Assembly: GCA_947457975.1 (NCBI GenBank)
Contig: CANGYC010000101.1
Span: 1 to 7,884 of the forward strand
Length of the DNA: 7,884 nucleotides
Direction: 5' to 3'
Source: Comamonadaceae bacterium
Lineage (GTDB): Bacteria; Pseudomonadota; Gammaproteobacteria; Burkholderiales; Burkholderiaceae_C
The notes beneath the pieces were generated by a model. That model worked only from the letters and a program-made list of their open reading frames with translations. It had not been told where the DNA came from and made no database searches. Below, piece by piece: positions 1 to 5,487 of this stretch (the stretch's first letter is position 1; each line of letters starts with the position of its first letter). Both the position numbers and the translations under genes were made by a program.

Positions 1-2
1 AA

Positions 3-665
3 ACGGGCATGCCTGTGCCCAGCCTGAAGAAGGGCCTGGTCAGCGGCGAGGCCTGCCCGCCCAGCCTGCGTGAATGGTTCTCGGCGCAGGGCGTGGACGT
101 CTACCAGTGCTACGCCACGGCCGACCTGGGCCTGATTGCCTACGAAACCCAGGCGCGCGAAGGCCTGGTGCTCGATGAAGGCGTCATCGTCGAGATCGTG
201 CGGCCCGGTACGGGCGACCCCGTGCCCGATGGCGAGGTCGGCGAGCTGGTGGTCACCACGCTCAACCCGCATTACCCCCTGATTCGCTTCGGCACCGGCG
301 ACCTCTCGGCCGTGCTATCCGGCCCCTGCCCCACTGGTCGTACGAACATTCGCATCAAGGGCTGGATGGGCCGCGCAGACCAGACCACCAAGGTCAAGGG
401 CATGTTCGTGCACCCCGGCCAGGTGGCCGACATCGCCCGGCGTTTTCCCGAGGTGCTGCGGGCCCGCCTGGTGGTCTCGGGCGAGATGGCCAACGACCAG
501 ATGACCCTGAAGGTCGAGGCCCATCAGGCCGCGCAAGGCCTGGCCGATCGCATCGGCGAGGCCATGCGCGAGGTCACCAAGCTGCGCGGCAGCGTCGAGC
601 TGGTGGGGCCGGGAAGCCTCCCCAACGACGGCCGGGTGATCGAAGACGCGCGCAGCTACAAGTGA
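3..665 (+). CDS. Phenylacetate-CoA ligase-like AMP-binding enzyme (5' partial)
   Basis: This is the C-terminal half of a cytoplasmic acyl/aryl-CoA ligase of the PaaK type, which activates a carboxylic acid with ATP to an acyl-adenylate and then transfers it to CoA. The reading frame is open to the window edge and family members are about 400 residues or more, so the ATG at 9 is internal. Numbering from that Met, visible landmarks are SGEACPPSLREWF (12-24), YQCYATADLG (32-41) in the place of the family's YGxTE-like loop, LIRFGTGDL (91-99) corresponding to the (Y/F)RTxD ribose-binding motif, GRADQTTKVKG (121-131) at the hinge, and a small C-terminal lid domain from about 133 that fits AMP-binding_C_2. 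The ending GSLPNDGRVIEDAR carries Arg209 where many relatives have the catalytic Lys. The acid substrate is unknown; an aromatic acid is only one option. Family call is strong, specificity is not. Confidence 0.88.
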   Translation, partial: TGMPVPSLKKGLVSGEACPPSLREWFSAQGVDVYQCYATADLGLIAYETQAREGLVLDEGVIVEIVRPGTGDPVPDGEVGELVVTTLNPHYPLIRFGTGDLSAVLSGPCPTGRTNIRIKGWMGRADQTTKVKGMFVHPGQVADIARRFPEVLRARLVVSGEMANDQMTLKVEAHQAAQGLADRIGEAMREVTKLRGSVELVGPGSLPNDGRVIEDARSYK

Positions 666-741
666 ATAACCCCAGCGAGCGATGACCTTTGAGCCCCTCC
701 CCCTTAGGGCTTATACCCCCTGGGCCAGTGATCAGGGCTCC

Positions 742-747
742 TACAAT
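742..747 (+). promoter_or_regulatory. Candidate -10 box (TACAAT) for the first Bug receptor gene
   Basis: TACAAT matches the sigma70 -10 consensus at five of six positions and lies 49 bp before the start codon, predicting a leader of about 40 nt. No good -35 hexamer lies 16-18 bp upstream. A second, weaker candidate is TTGAGC (689-694) with TATACC (712-717), 17 bp apart. The G/C-flanked TTATA element at 708-719 may be an activator site (see findings). The rest of the 131-bp gap 666-796 shows no terminator for the upstream ligase gene. Confidence 0.4.
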
Positions 748-785
748 TTCGGCACCCTAAAAGGTCCAAACCCTTCGACATAGAC

Positions 786-790
786 AGGAG
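786..790 (+). promoter_or_regulatory. Ribosome-binding site AGGAG of the first Bug receptor gene
   Basis: AGGAG ends 6 nt before the ATG at 797 and fixes that start. The surrounding GACAGGAG is repeated before the second receptor gene. Confidence 0.85.
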
Positions 791-796
791 CTCCGC

Positions 797-1789
797 ATGA
801 AAAAACTCGTTGTTCTCGCCCTGGCGGCCGCCGCCAGCTTGGCCCACGCCCAAGCGCCCGCCTACCCTGGCAGCAAGCCCGTCACCTTCGTGGTTCCCTT
901 CGCTGCAGGCGGTCCCACCGACCGTGTGGCCCGCGACCTGGCTGAGGCCATGCGCAAAGTCATGGGTGGCCAAGCCAACTTCGTGATCGAGAACGTCAAC
1001 GGTGCAGGCGGCACCATCGGCGCGGCCAAGGTGGCCAAGTCGGCCCCCGACGGCTACACCCTGCTGATTCACCACATCGGCATGGCCGCTGCTCCGGTGC
1101 TTTATCGCAAGCTCAGCTACAAGTCGCTCGAGGACTTCGAGTACCTCGGCATGATCAACGAAGTGCCCATGACGCTGATCGGCAAGCCCCAGCTGCCGGC
1201 CAACACCTACCGCGACTTCGAAAACTACATCCGCGCCAACGCCGGCAAGCTCAATATCGCGCACGCCGGCCTGGGCTCGGCCTCGCACCTGTGTGGCCTG
1301 CTGTGGCAATCGCGCCTGAACGCCAGCGATGCCATGGTCACCATCCCCTTCGGCGGCACCGCCCCGGCCATGAATGCCCTGGTGGGCGGCCAGGTCGACG
1401 TGATGTGCGACCAGACCACCAACACCACGGCCCAAATCGAAGCCGGCCGCGTCAAGGCCTTTGCCGTGACCACCGCCCGCCCCATGTCCAACCACAAGCT
1501 GCTCAAGGACTACCCCACTTTGCAGGAGATGGGCATGAAGGGCTTCGAGCTGACCATCTGGCATGGCATGTACGCCCCCAAAGGCACGCCTGCGGCCATC
1601 CAGGCCCAGCTCAATGAGGCCCTGAAGAAGGCCCTGAAGGACCCTGAATTCATCAAGAAGCAGGAAGGCCTGGGCGCCATCATCGTCAACGACAAGCGCC
1701 TCGATCCCGCCAACCACAAGGCCTTCGTGGCCTCCGAGATCGCCAAGCTCAAGCCTGTGGTGGAAGCCGCTGGCAAGTTCGCCGACTGA
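797..1789 (+). CDS. Bug family (TctC-like) tripartite tricarboxylate transporter substrate-binding protein
   Basis: A 330-residue periplasmic solute receptor of the Bug/TctC family, which captures small organic acids or related metabolites for TTT-type transporters or for signalling. Residues 1-18 form a Sec signal peptide (MKK, a hydrophobic Leu/Ala core, then AHA before the probable cleavage). The mature protein opens with the family block [16 protein letters not shown], whose GGxTD-type loop lines the ligand site, followed by [35 protein letters not shown] and [11 protein letters not shown] in the usual order. Length is typical. The gene has its own candidate promoter and ends in a strong terminator, so it is probably monocistronic. 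No tctA/tctB membrane genes are in the window, which is common for Bug receptors in Burkholderiales. The ligand cannot be assigned. The family assignment is very secure. Confidence 0.95.
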   Translation: MKKLVVLALAAAASLAHAQAPAYPGSKPVTFVVPFAAGGPTDRVARDLAEAMRKVMGGQANFVIENVNGAGGTIGAAKVAKSAPDGYTLLIHHIGMAAAPVLYRKLSYKSLEDFEYLGMINEVPMTLIGKPQLPANTYRDFENYIRANAGKLNIAHAGLGSASHLCGLLWQSRLNASDAMVTIPFGGTAPAMNALVGGQVDVMCDQTTNTTAQIEAGRVKAFAVTTARPMSNHKLLKDYPTLQEMGMKGFELTIWHGMYAPKGTPAAIQAQLNEALKKALKDPEFIKKQEGLGAIIVNDKRLDPANHKAFVASEIAKLKPVVEAAGKFAD

Positions 1790-1810
1790 CACCCCACAGT
1801 CCCGTTCAAG

Positions 1811-1841
1811 AAACCGCCTGCGTCAGCAGGCGGTTTTTTTT
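1811..1841 (+). terminator. Rho-independent terminator after the first Bug receptor gene
   Basis: A perfect 11-bp stem (AAACCGCCTGC at 1811-1821 pairing with GCAGGCGGTTT at 1826-1836) with loop GTCA is followed directly by a run of eight T (1834-1841). It starts 22 bp after the stop codon and separates the two receptor genes into different transcripts. Confidence 0.95.
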
Positions 1842-1891
1842 CGCCCTGGCTTTCCGGGTTATCCCACGCTCACCCCAAGGCGGCTTGGCGG

Positions 1892-1897
1892 TACAAC
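1892..1897 (+). promoter_or_regulatory. Candidate -10 box (TACAAC) for the second Bug receptor gene
   Basis: TACAAC lies 38 bp before the start codon and downstream of a strong terminator, so a promoter is required somewhere in 1842-1934. No convincing -35 hexamer is seen at 16-18 bp. GGGTTATCCC (1856-1865) sits about 30 bp upstream, as a similar element does before the first receptor gene. Confidence 0.35.
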
Positions 1898-1920
1898 CCT
1901 GATTGGCCCAGAACAAAGAC

Positions 1921-1925
1921 AGGAG
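1921..1925 (+). promoter_or_regulatory. Ribosome-binding site AGGAG of the second Bug receptor gene
   Basis: AGGAG lies 9 nt before the ATG at 1935 and supports that start; the segment GACAGGAG is identical to the one before the first receptor gene. Confidence 0.8.
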
Positions 1926-1934
1926 ACCGCTGCC

Positions 1935-2957
1935 ATGACCACGAATTCTTCACACCATGCCCTGGTGCGCCGACGCCTGCTGCCGGCCGCCCTGCTGGCG
2001 CTGGCCTGCCTGACTGCTCCCTCGGCCTGGGCTCAGGCGGGCAACTGGCCCAACAAGCCGGTGCGCATCGTCGTGCCCTTCCCGCCGGGAGGCACCACCG
2101 ACATCCTGGCCCGCGCGGTCGCGCCCGAACTGACCAAGGCCTTCGGCCAGTCCTTTGTCGTTGAAAACCGCGCCGGCGCGGGCGGCAACCTGGGCGCCGA
2201 CATCGTGGCCAAGTCGCCCAACGACGGCTACACCCTGCTCATGGGCACGGTGGGCACACACGGCATCAACCGCGCGCTCTACGACAAGCTGCCCTTCGAC
2301 CCCATCAAAGATTTCGCCCCCGTCACCCTGGTCGCAGCGGTGCCCAACGTCATGGTGGTCAATGCCGACAAGGCCCGGGCCATGGGTATCAATTCGGTGC
2401 AGGACTTCATCCGCCACGCCAAAGCCAACCCCGGCCGCCTGAACATGGCCTCCAGCGGCAACGGCACCTCCATCCACCTGGCCGGCGAACTGTTCAAGAA
2501 CAAAACCGGGATCTTCATGGTCCACTTCCCCTACCGCGGCTCCAGCCCGGCCCTGCTGGACCTGATGGGCGGCAACATGGACGTGATGTTCGACAACCTG
2601 CCCTCGTCCATGGGCCACATCCGCTCGGGCAAGCTCAAGGCCCTGGCGGTCACCAGCAACCAGCGCTCCAGTGCCCTGCCAGACGTGCCCACGGTGGAGG
2701 AAGCGGCGCAGCTCAAGGGCTTTGAGGCCAGCAGCTGGTTCGGGCTGCTCGCACCGGCCGGTACTTCGCCCGAGATCGTCAGCCGCATCCAAAAGGAAGT
2801 AGCGCGCGCCCTGAACGATCCGGCCATCAAGGAAAAGCTGCAGGCCCAGGGCGCGATTCCCAGCGGCAACACCCCGCAGGAATTTGCCAAACTGATCGAC
2901 GCCGAGCACACCAAGTGGGCCCAGGTGGTCAAGGCCTCGGGCGCCAAGGTGGACTGA
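1935..2957 (+). CDS. Bug family (TctC-like) tripartite tricarboxylate transporter substrate-binding protein
   Basis: A second, 340-residue periplasmic Bug/TctC receptor. The signal peptide covers about residues 1-34: a polar start, VRRRLL, a Leu/Ala core and PSAWAQA at the cleavage end. The arginine run resembles a twin-arginine signal only loosely, so Sec export is more likely. Family blocks are clear: [81 protein letters not shown]-like [17 protein letters not shown] and PDVPTVEEA. It keeps the canonical GGTTD and PYRGSSPAL sequences better than its neighbour ([14 protein letters not shown]). The two proteins share family motifs but are too different to be a recent tandem copy. It is bounded by a terminator on each side, so it is probably transcribed alone. 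The ligand is unknown. Confidence 0.95.
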   Translation: MTTNSSHHALVRRRLLPAALLALACLTAPSAWAQAGNWPNKPVRIVVPFPPGGTTDILARAVAPELTKAFGQSFVVENRAGAGGNLGADIVAKSPNDGYTLLMGTVGTHGINRALYDKLPFDPIKDFAPVTLVAAVPNVMVVNADKARAMGINSVQDFIRHAKANPGRLNMASSGNGTSIHLAGELFKNKTGIFMVHFPYRGSSPALLDLMGGNMDVMFDNLPSSMGHIRSGKLKALAVTSNQRSSALPDVPTVEEAAQLKGFEASSWFGLLAPAGTSPEIVSRIQKEVARALNDPAIKEKLQAQGAIPSGNTPQEFAKLIDAEHTKWAQVVKASGAKVD

Positions 2958-2978
2958 GCGCCCCGCTGCCCGTGCATG

Positions 2979-3008
2979 GCCCGCAGCACACGCTGCGGGC
3001 TTTTTTTT
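2979..3008 (+). terminator. Rho-independent terminator after the second Bug receptor gene
   Basis: A perfect 9-bp stem GCCCGCAGC (2979-2987) / GCTGCGGGC (2992-3000) with loop ACAC is followed by eight T (3001-3008). It ends two bases before the stop codon of the convergent DUF1840 gene. In the opposite direction there is no T tract after the stem, so it should work mainly for the plus strand. Confidence 0.94.
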
Positions 3009-3010
3009 GC

Positions 3011-3337
3011 TCAGACGCCCCAGACCACCGAGTCACCCTGCTGGTGGCAGAAGCTGGGCATCTCGATGAAGGGCTTGGTGCGCTGACGCAGGCTCACCCC
3101 ATCGCCGTGGGGCGGCTCACAGCTGTCTCCCGCATTGAAGGCGCTCTTTGCCTCAGCGAACTCGCGCTCCTCCTGCTCCACGGCCGCACGCAAAGCCACG
3201 ATGGCATCGGGCATTTGCTCGGGCAAGATGATGCCCTGAGGCCCCGGGTCCTTGCCGATGACCTCGAGCACCCGCTTGCCATTGGGCTCGAGCATGACCA
3301 CGTCGGCCAAGTTCTTAGATTTGAATCGGTACAGCAT
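3011..3337 (-). CDS. DUF1840 domain-containing protein
   Basis: A 108-residue soluble protein recognised as DUF1840, a family of small proteins without an established function that I know mainly from betaproteobacteria. The N-terminal block is diagnostic: MLYRFKSK, then VVMLEPNGKRVLEVIGKD and PGPQGIILPEQMP (residues 32-44). A charged helical stretch follows (about 45-66, AIVALRAAVEQEEREFAEAK). The C-terminal block VSLRQRTKPFIEM with a final VVWGV is also conserved in the family. There is no signal peptide or membrane segment. A ribosome-binding site AGGAG lies 6 nt upstream of the ATG. The gene is single, divergent from the dioxygenase gene and convergent with the second receptor gene, so context gives no functional clue. 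Confidence 0.9.
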   Translation of the reverse strand: MLYRFKSKNLADVVMLEPNGKRVLEVIGKDPGPQGIILPEQMPDAIVALRAAVEQEEREFAEAKSAFNAGDSCEPPHGDGVSLRQRTKPFIEMPSFCHQQGDSVVWGV

Positions 3338-3343
3338 GGCGTA

Positions 3344-3348
3344 CTCCT
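3344..3348 (-). promoter_or_regulatory. Ribosome-binding site AGGAG of the DUF1840 gene
   Basis: Read on the minus strand, TAGGAG lies 6 nt before the ATG at 3337 and fixes that start. Confidence 0.8.
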
Positions 3349-3361
3349 AAGGGTCAAGATC

Positions 3362-3367
3362 ATTATG
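3362..3367 (-). promoter_or_regulatory. Candidate -10 box (CATAAT) for the DUF1840 gene
   Basis: CATAAT on the minus strand matches the -10 consensus at five of six positions and would start transcription about 18 nt before the DUF1840 start codon, leaving just enough leader for its AGGAG. The best -35-like hexamer, CTGACA (3389-3394), is 21 bp away, which is too far for a standard promoter. Confidence 0.4.
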
Positions 3368-3423
3368 GGCTGCGCGACCGCCCAGGTCTGTCAGCCACGG
3401 GCGGCAAATGCACGGGCTTGCCC

Positions 3424-3429
3424 GACAAT
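3424..3429 (+). promoter_or_regulatory. Candidate -10 box (GACAAT) for the dioxygenase gene
   Basis: GACAAT lies 8 bp before the ATG at 3438. A -10 box so close to the start would give an almost leaderless message, which fits the lack of any ribosome-binding site there. No clear -35 is visible. This is an inference from position and sequence alone. Confidence 0.3.
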
Positions 3430-3437
3430 CGCCGGCC

Positions 3438-4175
3438 ATGCTGGAACTTGCCCTACCCACCACGCCGGCCCTGGCTCTACAGAGCCAGGGCCTGGCCTTT
3501 CTTTCGCCGCAGCGCCTGCACGAGGCCCTGGGCCTGCCGCCGCCCTGGTCCCGATCCTTCACCGAGCTGCTGCCCGCCTGGGACCGCCTGCCGCCGGATG
3601 CGCACCTGCGCGACGGCGGGCGTTACCGCCACCGGCGCCACAGCTGTTACGTGCAGTCGCTGGGCAGCGGCACGGTCGCGCTGCAGCCGCACCGCGCCCA
3701 CTGGCAGCCCACGGACTACAACGCGCTGCACGGCGGCTATGAGCGCTGGTTTGACCCCATCGAAGCCGAGATGGCCCAAGCCACCGCCTGGCTTACGCTC
3801 TTGCAGGCCCTGGGCCAGCTCTTTGCCCAGGTGCGGCCGGTCACGCAGTGGTTCATCGAGGCCCACCCTTTTCGCATCGACACCGCTGGCGGCGTGGGCC
3901 GACCCACCCCTGAAGGGGCGCACCGCGACGGCGTGGACTTCGTGGTGGTGATGCTCATCGGGCGCCAAGGCGTCAAGGGCGGTGAATCGCGGGTCTTCGA
4001 GGCCGAGGGCCCGCAGGGCCTGCGCTTTCTCATGACCGAGCCGCTCACCACCTTGCTGCTGGACGACCGGCGCGTGGTCCACGAAACCACGCCCATCCAG
4101 CCCAGCGGCGAGGGCCTGGGCCACCGCGACACCCTGGTGCTCACCTACCGGGCCGGGGGCTTTCAGGCGCCATGA
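3438..4175 (+). CDS. Putative Fe(II)/2-oxoglutarate-dependent dioxygenase (2OG-Fe dioxygenase family, PF10014-like)
   Basis: A 245-residue soluble protein resembling the family that includes bacterial L-isoleucine hydroxylase; such enzymes use Fe(II), O2 and 2-oxoglutarate to hydroxylate small substrates such as free amino acids. Numbering from the ATG at 3438, the metal site reads as His162-Arg-Asp164 in GAHRDGVDFVVV and distal His215 in RRVVHETTPI; Arg230 in GHRDTLVLTYR is a good candidate for binding the 2-oxoglutarate carboxylate. The N-terminal region contains GRYRHRRHSCY (61-71), similar in place to the family's R(Y/F)R block. An in-frame ATG at 3408 would add ten residues (255 total), but neither start has a ribosome-binding site; I prefer 3438 because a -10-like GACAAT precedes it closely. 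A perfect inverted repeat lies at codons 10-19. The substrate is unknown. Family call is good but based on motifs. Confidence 0.78.
   Translation: MLELALPTTPALALQSQGLAFLSPQRLHEALGLPPPWSRSFTELLPAWDRLPPDAHLRDGGRYRHRRHSCYVQSLGSGTVALQPHRAHWQPTDYNALHGGYERWFDPIEAEMAQATAWLTLLQALGQLFAQVRPVTQWFIEAHPFRIDTAGGVGRPTPEGAHRDGVDFVVVMLIGRQGVKGGESRVFEAEGPQGLRFLMTEPLTTLLLDDRRVVHETTPIQPSGEGLGHRDTLVLTYRAGGFQAP
3467..3492. repeat. Perfect 12-bp inverted repeat inside the dioxygenase gene start
   Basis: GGCCCTGGCTCT (3467-3478) and its exact complement AGAGCCAGGGCC (3481-3492) are separated by two bases. In RNA this would form a very stable hairpin about 30 nt after the likely start codon. The segment is translated as part of PALALQSQGLA. 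No uninterrupted T run follows, only CCTTTCTTT a few bases on, so it is not a standard terminator. Confidence 0.85.
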
Positions 4176-4176
4176 G

Positions 4177-4197
4177 GGTGCCGCTGTTCAGCGCACC
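4177..4197. repeat. Hairpin at the convergent dioxygenase/gspF junction
   Basis: GGTGC-C-GCTG-TT-CAGC-GCACC is an imperfect palindrome: nine pairs with one bulged C on the plus strand. It spans the 12-bp gap between the two stop codons and the last codons of gspF. There is no T tract on either side, so it is at best a weak bidirectional transcription stop or an mRNA 3'-end stabiliser. Confidence 0.35.
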
Positions 4198-5423
4198 AGC
4201 TGGTTGAGCTCGATGATGGGCAAGAGGATGGCCAGCACGATGAGCATGACCGCAGCGCCCATGGCCACAATCAGCAGGGGTTCGAGCAAGGTGGCCAGAT
4301 TCATGGCGCGGCGCTGCACCTCACTGGACAGCTGAGTCGCGGCGCGCTGCAGCATCACGGGCAGCTCGCCCGTCTGCTCCCCCAGGCGCGAAAACATGGC
4401 CAGCAGACCCGGAAAGCGTTTTTTCTGGGCAATCGCCAAGCCCAGCGGCGCCCCCTCGCGCACGCGGTCCAGGGCGTCGAGCGCATCGGCCTGCATGGCC
4501 CTGTTCGAGAGGGTGTCGGCTGCGGCCTGCAAGGCCTTGAGGATGGGCACGCCGGCACCCACCAGCATGGCCAAGGTGCCGGCAAAGCGCGCGGCGTTGT
4601 AGTGGCGCGAAAGCCGGCCGATGAGCGGCAGGCGCAGCCAAGCGGCATCAAAGCGCTGGCGAAAGGCATCGTGCCGCAAGGCCAGCTGCGCGCCCAGGCC
4701 CGCCGCCGCCACACCCACAAGCATCAGCCAGCCCCAGGCGCGCACCGCATCGCTGACAGCCAGCAGGGCGGTGGTGATCCAGGGCAGGCGCCGCTGGCTG
4801 CCGATGAAGACCGAAGCGATCTGCGGCACCACATAGCTCACCAGGAAGCCCACGATGAGCAGCGAAATCACCGTGACGAGGGCGGGATAAAGCGCCGCCC
4901 CGAGCAACTTGGCTCGCAGCTGCTGGGCCTCGTCCAGGTCGTCGGCCAGGCGCTGCAGCACCAGGCCCAGGCGGCCGCTGGCCTCGCCTGCGCTGACCAC
5001 GCTCACATACACCGAAGGAAATTCGCGCGGATGCTGCGCCAGGCAAGCGGCCAGCGAGGCGCCGCCATTCACATCGGCACGCAAGGCGGCCACCACCGCC
5101 TTTTGGCGCGCATCCTCCGACTCGTCGACCAGAGCCGTCAAGGCCCGCTCCAGCGGCAGGCCCGAGGCCACGAGGCCAGCGAGCTGACGCGTCCACACGG
5201 CCAGGGCCGAAGGCGCAAAGGCCCGGGCCTGGAAAACCACGCGCTGCAGGCCCCGGCCGGGCGCCGCGGTGCGCAAGCCCACGCCGTGCACGGGCTCTAC
5301 CCGCAGCGGGATCAGGGTCTGGGTGCGCAGTACGGTGCGCGCTACGCGCATGCTGTCGGCCTCGACCAGGCCCTTGCACAGCTGTCCCTGCAGGTTCAGT
5401 GCTTCGTAGGAGTAAGCGGGCAT
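4188..5423 (-). CDS. gspF: Type II secretion system inner-membrane platform protein GspF
   Basis: A 411-residue polytopic inner-membrane protein, the platform of the type II secretion machine on which the GspE ATPase acts during pseudopilus assembly. The N-terminus MPAYSYEALNLQGQLCKG is the family's usual opening. Two T2SSF repeats are visible: the first about 71-200 (WTRQLAGLVASGLPLERAL, SAGEASGRLGLVL), the second about 275-400 (RFAGTLAMLVGAGVPILKAL, RLGEQTGELPVML). Three hydrophobic segments lie near 178-200, 229-249 and 380-404, as expected. Length is normal. It is the last gene of a D-E-F series, 64 nt after gspE, and converges on the dioxygenase gene. An in-frame TGA lies two codons upstream, so this ATG is the earliest possible start; no ribosome-binding site directly precedes it. 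PilC of type IV pili is the main alternative, made unlikely by the order with gspD and gspE. Confidence 0.95.
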   Translation of the reverse strand: MPAYSYEALNLQGQLCKGLVEADSMRVARTVLRTQTLIPLRVEPVHGVGLRTAAPGRGLQRVVFQARAFAPSALAVWTRQLAGLVASGLPLERALTALVDESEDARQKAVVAALRADVNGGASLAACLAQHPREFPSVYVSVVSAGEASGRLGLVLQRLADDLDEAQQLRAKLLGAALYPALVTVISLLIVGFLVSYVVPQIASVFIGSQRRLPWITTALLAVSDAVRAWGWLMLVGVAAAGLGAQLALRHDAFRQRFDAAWLRLPLIGRLSRHYNAARFAGTLAMLVGAGVPILKALQAAADTLSNRAMQADALDALDRVREGAPLGLAIAQKKRFPGLLAMFSRLGEQTGELPVMLQRAATQLSSEVQRRAMNLATLLEPLLIVAMGAAVMLIVLAILLPIIELNQLVR

Positions 5424-5426
5424 GCA

Positions 5427-5438
5427 TCAGGCCATCAT
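5427..5438 (-). other. Three-codon upstream reading frame (Met-Met-Ala-stop) before gspF
   Basis: On the minus strand ATG ATG GCC TGA stands in the same frame as gspF and ends 3 nt before the gspF ATG. A good ribosome-binding sequence, TGAGGT (5448-5453), is 9 nt before this small frame but 24 nt before the gspF start. Ribosomes may start here, stop, and restart on gspF. Translation of such a short frame is inferred, not shown. Confidence 0.35.
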
Positions 5439-5487
5439 GGAATGTGGACCTCACAGACTGAGCGCAGCCCGGGAAAAATTCAAGGGC

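Noticed and set aside
704..1792. 362-codon open frame on the minus strand opposite the first Bug receptor
   Set aside because: It mirrors a clear receptor gene codon for codon, has no recognisable domain, and is rich in Gly/His/Val as expected from antisense reading of GC-rich coding DNA. It also overruns the first receptor's promoter region.
1950..2909. 319-codon open frame on the minus strand opposite the second Bug receptor
   Set aside because: Antisense artefact of high-GC coding sequence; the plus-strand protein has a signal peptide, ribosome-binding site and family motifs.
797..2957. Recent tandem duplication of the receptor gene
   Set aside because: The two proteins share only family-level motifs, differ in signal peptide type and length, and the DNA shows no long identical stretch.
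2979..3008. Bidirectional terminator serving the DUF1840 gene as well
   Set aside because: On the minus strand the hairpin is preceded by an A tract but is not followed by a T tract, so only plus-strand function is supported.
2915..3742. 275-codon plus-strand open frame crossing the terminator, the DUF1840 gene and the dioxygenase start
   Set aside because: It runs through a strong terminator and opposite a recognised gene, and its protein is a low-complexity Ala/Pro/Gly sequence with no known domain.
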